Assembly: GCA_034509755.1 (NCBI GenBank)
Contig: CM067541.1
Coordinates: 24,044,001 to 24,108,000 of the forward strand
Source: Anisodus tanguticus
Taxonomy: Eukaryota; Streptophyta; Magnoliopsida; Solanales; Solanaceae
Length of the DNA: 64,000 nucleotides
Direction of reading: 5' to 3'
Positions 57,161 through 64,000 of this stretch are shown piece after piece. The notes below the pieces were generated by a model that worked only from the letters and a program-made list of their open reading frames with translations, ran no database searches and was not told the origin of the DNA. Position 1 is the first letter of the stretch. Each line of letters begins with the position of its first letter. The position numbers were made by a program, and so were the translations under genes.

Positions 57161-57906
57161 AGGGATAAGGCATGAATTTTTTTCAAAGTTGCTACTGCAC
57201 CTTACATTTTCAGGAATTCTGTTACCCCTAAATCTTTTTAAAATGAAATAATTACCATCATGAAATTGGACTCTCTTATGAGAGAGTAATATACACTTTC
57301 CTTGCCACATGTATATTTATATTTTGCTCTTTTTGCTATTTTTTTTTAAAAAACTAATTATTTTTTAAAAACGTGGAAAACCCATTTTTTAAAAACTAAT
57401 CTGGAAAATAGTTTTTTTTCGTATATAAAAACAATAATCAGTTTTCCATATTTTTCTTTAAAAAATCAGTTTCCAATTTTAAAAAAAAAACCAAAATTTT
57501 AATAAGAAAACTCAGCTTTCCAGATTTATTTTCTAAAAAAACGGATTTTCCACTTTTTTAAAAAATATATATATATTTTTCCATATTTTAAGAAAATATA
57601 GATTTTTAATTAAAAAATTAATTTTTCCACATTTAAAAAAATCAGTTTAACAAAACTTTAAGCTTTAATGATAATTAAGTAGATGTAATTAAATGTGAAG
57701 TACCCAATTTAAAAAATAACACGTGTCAGATTTTATGTTTCTCACTCTCTTAAAAGAGTGAAATACATTGTCATTGCCACATCAGTGCTTAGGGTGATAA
57801 TTATTCCATTTTTAAAAAGTTCAGGAGATAATAAGACCCCTGAAAAGATAAGATATGTCGCATCAACTTTGATTAAAATTCAGGAGGGTAACAATTCCTT
57901 ATCCCT
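57161..57906. mobile_element. Fold-back / MITE-like inverted repeat
   Basis: AGGGATAAGG at the left end is mirrored by CCTTATCCCT at the right end. The next ~110 bases also mirror each other (TTTTCAGGAATTCTGTTACC against ATTATCTCCTGAA-type phrases; ATGAAATAATTACC against GGTGATAATTATTCC). AAT flanks both ends, but that is too short to prove a target duplication. The middle is extremely A/T-rich. Superfamily unclear. Confidence 0.55.
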
Positions 57907-57909
57907 AAT

Positions 57910-58762
57910 TAGAAGGAAAAAGAGGAGCTTGTAAGTACCCTGCTCATGCTTAAAATTTGGACCTTGTGGTGAAGGATGGAGACAACAGAGAAATTAATGG
58001 GAGTGGGAAGGGACCCGTGAAAGGCATTGGACAATAAACAGGTGAATGGGAACACTGAATTTTATGCTACATATTCTTGACCTTAGCAAATGCCATGAGC
58101 TCTTGTCTCTTTTATTTGCATTATGTAAAATGTATTCATGATTTAAGTTTGATAAATTTAATATTTATGTTCTCATCACTAAATTTGTTTTACTTTTGCA
58201 GTTTGTGTTAAGAATTTACTCTCCCGTTAATAGTTGTCTCAAATTATTTATTATTTTAAAAATTCAAGGCACAATTAATTATTTTTTTCTCATTTTACCC
58301 TTAAATTGAATTTTTGTCATTAATGAATATGACACATAAATAGAATAAGTAATTAATGGAGAAATATTATAACTTAGAGATAAATAGAGGTAAAATAGAC
58401 ATAACCTTTCTAATTAATATTTTATTTTTTAAGGGTTGTGTAAACAAAAAAATGATAAATAATTTGAGAAGGAGAAAGTAGTATTTGCAGAAAATTTTAA
58501 TAACCTTTTAGGTACTTATATATCTATACTCTAGACAAATTAATTGATGGGTTCACTTGAACTTGGTGGAATGATATTGCATCCTCCTATGTCGACGTGG
58601 TCAGTGTTTCGATCTGTAAGACAACGAAACTTACATCTATTCACTAATTAATGTGGTCAGTAGTTCACCGGCCTTATCCTTTTTCTTGTTCTTCTATTCA
58701 CTCATACGAGAGCAGTAATAACCGAGTTAGCCACTTTTTGATTATGTATGTAATTGGCAAAA
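57910..58762. other. Intergenic, nothing recognised
   Basis: AT-rich sequence between the fold-back element and copia F. No gene or repeat signal. Confidence 0.55.
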
Positions 58763-58767
58763 ATAAT

Positions 58768-58944
58768 TAATAGAATATTTACCGAATATTTTTACATTAA
58801 TTGTATATCTTCTATTTTAAGTAAAATTATATTCCTTTTGTAATTAGGTTGATTAGTTACCTAGTTTGTAGCAAGGTAAATATTTTATGTAACACTATAT
58901 ATTGTAAATAATAAATTAATAAAATCAAGGAACATATTCCTTTA
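58768..58944 (+). repeat. F 5' LTR
   Basis: 177 bases, same length as the 3' LTR without gaps in my alignment. Directly followed by the primer site TGGTATCAGAG (58945). Confidence 0.85.
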
Positions 58945-59155
58945 TGGTATCAGAGTCAGACTCATTCCAATTCTTTGTTCACCGATGTTGGGCCCCCAAA
59001 TTATATTATCCACGCTCCAGTTAACAAGATCTGGGAGAGTATTAAGAGTCCCACATCGGATATGGAATGAGAACATGGACTCCTTATATGGACTTGAACA
59101 ATCCTCACCCTACAAGCTAGCTTTTGGGGTTAAGACCCAAGATACATTCTTTACA
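58945..59155 (+). mobile_element. TRIM copy 4 inside F, no 5' LTR
   Basis: From the primer site on, the sequence is TRIM: CTCATTCCAATTCTTTGTTC, the GTTGGGCCCCCAAATTATAT stretch, and an LTR from TATTAAGAGTC (59040) to TTCTTTACA (59155). TGGTA follows, then directly copia protease sequence. The TRIM 5' LTR is absent; the F LTR takes its place. Confidence 0.8.
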
Positions 59156-60406
59156 TGGTAGTGGACAAGACATTCCTATTCGTGGTTTTGGTCATTCATC
59201 CCTATCCCCGGCACATCCACCACTGATTTTAAAAAATGTCCTTCACGCCCCGAAACTCATTAAGAATCTAATTTCTGTGCGACGTTTCACAACTGATAAT
59301 AATATTTCCCTTGACTTTGATCCTTTTGGTTTTTCTTTGAAGAATTTTACGACAGTGAGGCGAATAATGAGATGTGACAGCACCGGAGATATCTACCCTA
59401 TTTCCAACACCGTCAACAAAACAACCTCAGTTCCATCAACTTTTGCTGCTATGTCGTCTTCCTTATGACATTCTAGATTAGGACATCCAGGAGACTCTGT
59501 TACGCTCCCTTAGAAACAATAATTTTATTCAATGCAACCGTATCTTTATGACTCCTATATGTGAATCTTGTGTTTTTGGAAAACATATTAAATTACTATT
59601 TTATGCATCCACAAATTGTACTTTAATGCCCTTTGACATAATACATAGTGATTTGTAGACTTCTCTCATTTTAAGTACGGACGACCATCGATATTATGTG
59701 TTATTTTTTAATGATTATTCTAACTTTCTATGGACTTTTCCAATTGGTATTAAATCTCAGGTCTACCCCATTTTTCATCATTTAGTGCTTTCGTAAAAAC
59801 TTAATTTGAAAAGAGCATTAAATATTTTCAATGTGACAATGACAGAGAATTCGATAACAACCAATTCAAATAATTTTGCACCAAACACGGTCTTACCTTT
59901 TGTTTTCCTGCCCTCACACCTCCTCCCAAAATAGTAAAGTCGAATGAAAAATCCACACCATTAATAACTTAATTCGTGCTCTACTTGCCCACGCCTCAAT
60001 TACCCCTCAATTCTAGCATTACGCACTCTCCATGGCCATCTACCTCCTAAACATAATCTCAAATAAGTCTCTAGCTCAACGGTCACCCACTCAAGTATGT
60101 TTCATAAGAACCCTTCCTATCAACACTTGCGTGTTTTCGGACGTCTCTATTATCATCTCTATCCGATCACTCACAAACTCCAATCCCGGTCTTCTTCGTG
60201 TGTGTTTCTGGGCTACCCCCATTCATCATGGTTACTCTTACTCTGACTTATCAAGCCGTAAAATAATCATTTCTCACCATGTCCTATTTGATGAGTCTCA
60301 ATTTCCTTTTTCCTCACTAAACTCGCCACCTCGGCATTCCTACGACTGCCTAAATGATGGCCTGAACCCCCTTCTAATTTCTCATTTATATAATTTGATG
60401 TCCTAG
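59156..60406 (+). pseudogene. F protease end and integrase
   Basis: Begins within the protease domain (GSGQDIPIRGFGHSSLSP), so the active-site DTGA is missing. Pre-integrase SRLGHPGDS near 59475, integrase DIIHSDL near 59640 and FQCDNDREFDNNQF near 59830, YLLNIISNKSLAQRSPTQV near 60040 and SRKIIISHHVLFDESQFPF near 60260. Stops and shifts in every section. Close to element E over the shared part. Confidence 0.75.
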
Positions 60407-61700
60407 TCACCAGCACCCGACCCTACTACGGCTAGTCGGGGACGAGTAGCCAACCCGGTTCCGCCGACGGTGGCTCGGACCAGCCCGTCTTAGGGTGGTT
60501 CCGCGGCCATCCCTCGGAAACTGAGTCTCGGCTAATCGAACCCGCCACCCCTTCCCTTCTACTTCTTCCCGGCAGTTCGCAGCACCCCCTTCTCCCATCC
60601 AGCATCCCGAGGCACACTCACGGATAATGGAAACCCGTGCCATGCACGACATTTCCAAACCGAAATGGTTGTTCAACCTATCTGTTTCAATTGTCCCTTC
60701 CCCCGTTCCTCGTAATCCGAAAGATGCCTTGTCTGACCCTAATTGGAAAGCCCTAATGATTGACAAATATAATGCTCTTATTGATAATAAGACGTGGGAC
60801 CTAGTACCCCATCCACCTGATGCTAACATTATTCGTTCTATGTCGATTTTAAGACACAAAAAGAAATCTGATAGTTCTTTTGAGAGGCACAAGGCCCTTC
60901 TTATATGTGAGAGTGGACTGTGATGAAACATTCAGCCCAGTCGTAAAGCCCGCAATCATCCGGACTGTTCTCAGCATTGCTCTTTCCAAGTCTTGGCTCA
61001 TTCATCAGCTTGATGTCAAGAATGCCTTCTTACATGGGGATCTTCATGAAATGGTATATATCAGCCTATGGGTTTCAAGGATCCTATCCATCCGGATTAT
61101 GTCTGTCCGTTGCAGAAATCGCTCTATGGACTGAAACAGGTTCCTCTAGCATGATACCAGCGGTTCGCCGATTATGTCTCCTCTATCAGTTTTTCACACA
61201 GCAAACCCGATCATTCCCTGTTTATCTATAGCAAGGGCCCAAACATGACTTACATCTTATTATATGTTGATAACATCATCCTCACCACATCATCTGATAT
61301 CCTCCGCCGATCCATTATGTCACTCCTTGCCTCTGAGTTTGCAATGAAGGATCTAGGCCCCCTGAATTATTTCTTGGGCATCTCTCTCACTAGCCATTCT
61401 GGCAGCCCATTTTTTGTGTCAGAAGAAATACGCCGAAGAGATCCTTGACCGTGCAGACATGACATCTTGCAAACCTGCTCACACGCCAGTAGACACTAAT
61501 TCCAAACTCAGTGCCGATTCCGGCCCTCCATATTCCGACCCGACTCACTATCGTAGCTTGGCTGGGGCGCTGCAGTATGTCACATTCACGAAACCAGACA
61601 TATCATATGCCGTGCATCAAATCTGTTTGCACATGCACAGTCCGAGGAAAGCGTACATGAATGCCCTCAAACGTATTTTACTATATGTCTAGGGCATACT
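60407..61700 (+). pseudogene. F linker and reverse transcriptase
   Basis: A Pro/Ser-rich linker, then METRAMHDISKPKW, DPNWKALMIDKYNALIDNKT, DETFSPVVKPAIIRTVLSIA, HQLDVKNAFLHGDLHEMVYI and the catalytic loop LLYVDNIILTTSS near 61265, with Asn in place of the second Asp of YVDD. Then ALQYVTFTKPDISYAVHQIC. Shifts occur at 60900, near 61060 and near 61430. Confidence 0.8.
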
Positions 61701-62229
61701 TCACTTCGGCTTACACCTATACAGGTCCTCACTCACTGGTCTCGCTGCTTTTTCTGATGCTGACTGGGGTGGATGTCCTGACACCCGATGCTTCACGTCT
61801 TGGTACTGGATCTTCCTCGGAGATAACCTATCATCTTGGTCTTCTAAAAGGCAGCCTACATTATCCTGATCCAGTGCCGAAGCAGAATGCAGATGTGTAG
61901 CCAACGTCGTCTCTGAGTCCTGTTGGATCTGTAACCTTCTACTGGAGCTTCACTGCCCGATTAAAAAGGCCACACTTGTCTACCGTGATAATGTTAGTGC
62001 GATATATCTTTCCGACAATCCCGTCCAACATCATCGCACCAAACACATTGAAATGAACATTCATTTTGTTCGCGAAAAAGTGGCTTGTGGTCAAGTTCGT
62101 GTCCTTCATGTTCCTTTCAGATATCAGATTGCCGACATATTCATCAAAGGACTTTCGCGCATACTGTTTGATGATTTTCGAGCCAGTCTCAGTGTTCGTG
62201 AGCCTCCCGCTTCGACTGCGGAGGTGTAA
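61701..62229 (+). pseudogene. F RNase H
   Basis: Pieces of the RNase H are visible: DADWGGCPDTR-like sequence near 61760, LVYRDNVSAIYLSDNPVQHH near 61975, HIEMNIHFVREKVACGQVRV near 62050, and the end SLSVREPPASTAEV with a stop overlapping the LTR start. Purine-rich GCGGAGGTG serves as polypurine tract. Confidence 0.8.
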
Positions 62230-62403
62230 TAGAATATTTATCGAATATTCTTACATTAATTGTATATCTCCTATTTTAGGTAGAATTATATTCCTTTTGT
62301 AATTAGGTTGATTAGTTACGTAGTTTGTAGCAAGGTAAATATTTTCTGTAACACTGTATATTGTAAATCATAAATTAATAAAATCAAGAAACATATTCAT
62401 TTA
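62227..62403 (+). repeat. F 3' LTR
   Basis: 177 bases, begins TAATAGAATATT directly after the purine tract and ends CATTTA. It is followed by ATAAT. Confidence 0.85.
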
Positions 62404-62413
62404 ATAATCATCA

Positions 62414-62507
62414 TTCTGAAATTTCAAATTTATTAGTAAAATTCTATAATATTATTCTGAAATTTCAAATTTATTAGTAAAATTCTATAATATTATTCTG
62501 AAATTTT
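62414..62507. repeat. 41-bp tandem repeat
   Basis: TTCTGAAATTTCAAATTTAT with the rest of the unit occurs at 62414 and 62455 identically, with a partial third copy at 62496. Confidence 0.85.
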
Positions 62508-64000
62508 AGTTGTAGAAATAAAAACTCTAGAACAATAGATATTTTTTTTAATTATAGTTAAAAGTGATTATATATGATTTTTCCCCTCGTAAGGATCGCA
62601 TATAACTTGACTCGAGTTTGTTTTTCACCTTGTGATGATGTATTGCTACTCTAGATTTTACAAATAAAGAGAAGATAATTATAGCAAATGGTAAGTGTGA
62701 ATGGGTGATATGATGTCATCTTTGATTGCTATTGGTGTCTAAATATAGTAGAATTAAATAATGCCTGATCATATTATAGTCCTTGAGGGAGAAAAGGCAA
62801 GAACCAATTTTTTGTCTTGCCTTTTTTTTATTCTTTTTTTTTACAGAAAATTTTTGTCTTGCCTTTTTTTTATTCTTAGCTATACTAACATGAAATCGTA
62901 AAGGTCATAGGAATAGTTGACCAGCAAGAGCTTTGTGTTTGGTATTATAACATTCTTTATTCACTTCTTTCTTTTTTCTTGTTGTTTAGACTTCTCAAAT
63001 TCTGTCAAAATTTGCCTGTTAACGTGGGAACCGGGGAAAATAATGAAGCCATTGGGGGGTTTAGAATTCGTTCATTTGCTAAGCTTGGTTAAAAGACGGA
63101 GTTAAAATTTAAAATTTATGAATTTAAAATTTTAGTCATTTTAAGTTATTGTGTTCTAAATTTATAATTATACATATTTAATAAATTTTTAAAAATAAAT
63201 ACATGGTTTGTATTGGGTTCAATAGATCCCGTAAGCTACACTGGTTCACTCTTGCTTTCTGTTGTTCGCAATTGAGTTTGCACGTGCATCATAAACACAC
63301 TGTCACAATTTCCTTTATCGACTTCTTCTAGCTCATAGTTCAGAATTTACAGTCTGTAGATTCAGAATGAACGTATGTATATAAACATTTCTTTTGTTTT
63401 GCATATGCTTTCGTAATTTGATCCAAAAATAATAAATTCATTTGAATTAATAGAACTCGCTTTCAATCTGCCTCACAATGGAAAACAAATGATATCATCC
63501 ACCTTATTTGTTTGGTAACAATTTAAGACAAATTTGTTTTTCTTCAAAGTGTTCGAAAGATGTCTGGTTCAAACAATAACAAGCAAACTATGGGTAGTTT
63601 GGAGGGACATTTTCTGGACGGGGCAATTCCCTGTTTTCTTTATGCATACAGGGAATGAGAAGTTAACAATGCATACTACCATGAAGAATCTTGAGGCATT
63701 AGTTACTCCAGAAATACATTAACTAATAGCATTTTGTCCGGCATTCATTTTTTTATTGTTGTTGTGCGTCACACTAGTTCGAAGTACCAAACAACGCAAC
63801 CAATCACATAAATAACAATTGATATTTCACGCTGCCTTAGTCTAAGTCAGGACAAGGAAGAAAGTTTTTGTGGTAATTGGAGTCAACACTGCTTTAGCAG
63901 TACGAAGAGGCGGGATCAGTTAGAGAACTTGGAATTATGAACTCGACAATATAATCGGGTTCTATCTTCTTTACTTTATTCACTTTTAAAGTTTTCTACC
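62508..64000. other. Intergenic, nothing recognised
   Basis: AT-rich. A short duplicated phrase (TTTTTGTCTTGCCTTTTTTT at about 62811 and 62847) is present. A 62-codon open frame at 63534-63722 has ordinary composition but no recognisable family. Confidence 0.55.

Larger units (their letters stand above)
58763..62408 (+). mobile_element. Copia F with a TRIM in place of gag
   Basis: Two 177-base LTRs flanked by ATAAT on both sides (58763-58767 and 62404-62408). Inside, the 5' LTR and primer site are followed not by gag but by the internal region and LTR of a TRIM; then Retrofit-like protease, integrase, RT and RNase H up to the 3' LTR. LTRs start TAATAG and end TTTA rather than TG..CA. I count about 11 differences in 177 aligned LTR bases, so the insertion is not recent. 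Confidence 0.85.

Noticed and set aside
60407..60931. 174-codon minus-strand frame
   Set aside because: Antisense of the GC-rich linker between integrase and RT of F; no protein resemblance.

Overview
The window looks like plant nuclear DNA: AT-rich, intron-era junk with no bacterial-style operons, and filled with Ty1/copia LTR retrotransposons, LINEs, SINE remnants and MITEs. A Stowaway-type MITE at 35869-36104, a GGCGGAG-terminated repeat at 55262-56349 and the SINE tail near 52030 resemble repeats I associate with Solanaceae, so a nightshade-family eudicot is my best guess. That assignment rests on recollection, not on a search. The only host-type protein gene I recognise is a broken SKP1-like copy (15914-16345).

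Layout. 1-6133: minus-strand copia of family A (A1) with a damaged left end, inserted at the start of ORF2 of a LINE (6134-6638). 6639-15083: minus-strand copia of family B with ~1.5 kb LTRs. Its gag-pol keeps one reading frame through the RT and is broken there only by in-frame stops. Its leader carries a 72-bp GC-rich hairpin tandem array. 15084-17289: non-repetitive remainder with the SKP1-like pseudogene. 17290-17795: LINE RNase H fragment (minus), cut by the plus-strand copia A2 (17796-24799), a second family A copy with both LTRs. 24933-27183: gag-PR-IN of a Retrofit/Ale-like copia (E), fused directly to a TRIM. 27184-30776: a small mosaic in which a LINE (H) holds a TRIM/gag complex and a family-B-like LTR, with one segment inverted. 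30777-35688: two head-to-tail Retrofit-like copies (C2, C1) fused by a deletion. 35790-36715: hAT-like element with a nested Stowaway MITE. 37628-42492: Retrofit-like copia D with both LTRs, PBS, PPT and a perfect 5-bp target duplication. 43270-49665: minus-strand LINE G, degenerate but almost complete. 50754-51421: Mutator-type MITE with 9-bp target duplication and a 301-bp tandem duplication. 53151-53968: hAT-type MITE with 8-bp target duplication. 54466-57906: tandem repeats, a degenerate terminal-inverted element, a SINE head and a fold-back element. 58768-62403: copia F with 177-bp LTRs and perfect target duplication, whose 5' coding half is replaced by a TRIM. The rest is AT-rich intergenic DNA.

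How it fits together. No element looks able to move by itself: every gag-pol and LINE ORF carries stops or shifts. The most interesting material is the repeated joining of one TRIM family to pieces of one Retrofit-like copia family at three separate places. At each place the joint lies at or close to a retroviral-type signal (LTR end, primer-binding site), which suggests template switching between co-packaged RNAs. Second is the inverted LINE/LTR block, whose paired CTCAA target duplications let its history be read. Third is a GC-rich hairpin module seen in the LTR or leader of two unrelated copia families.
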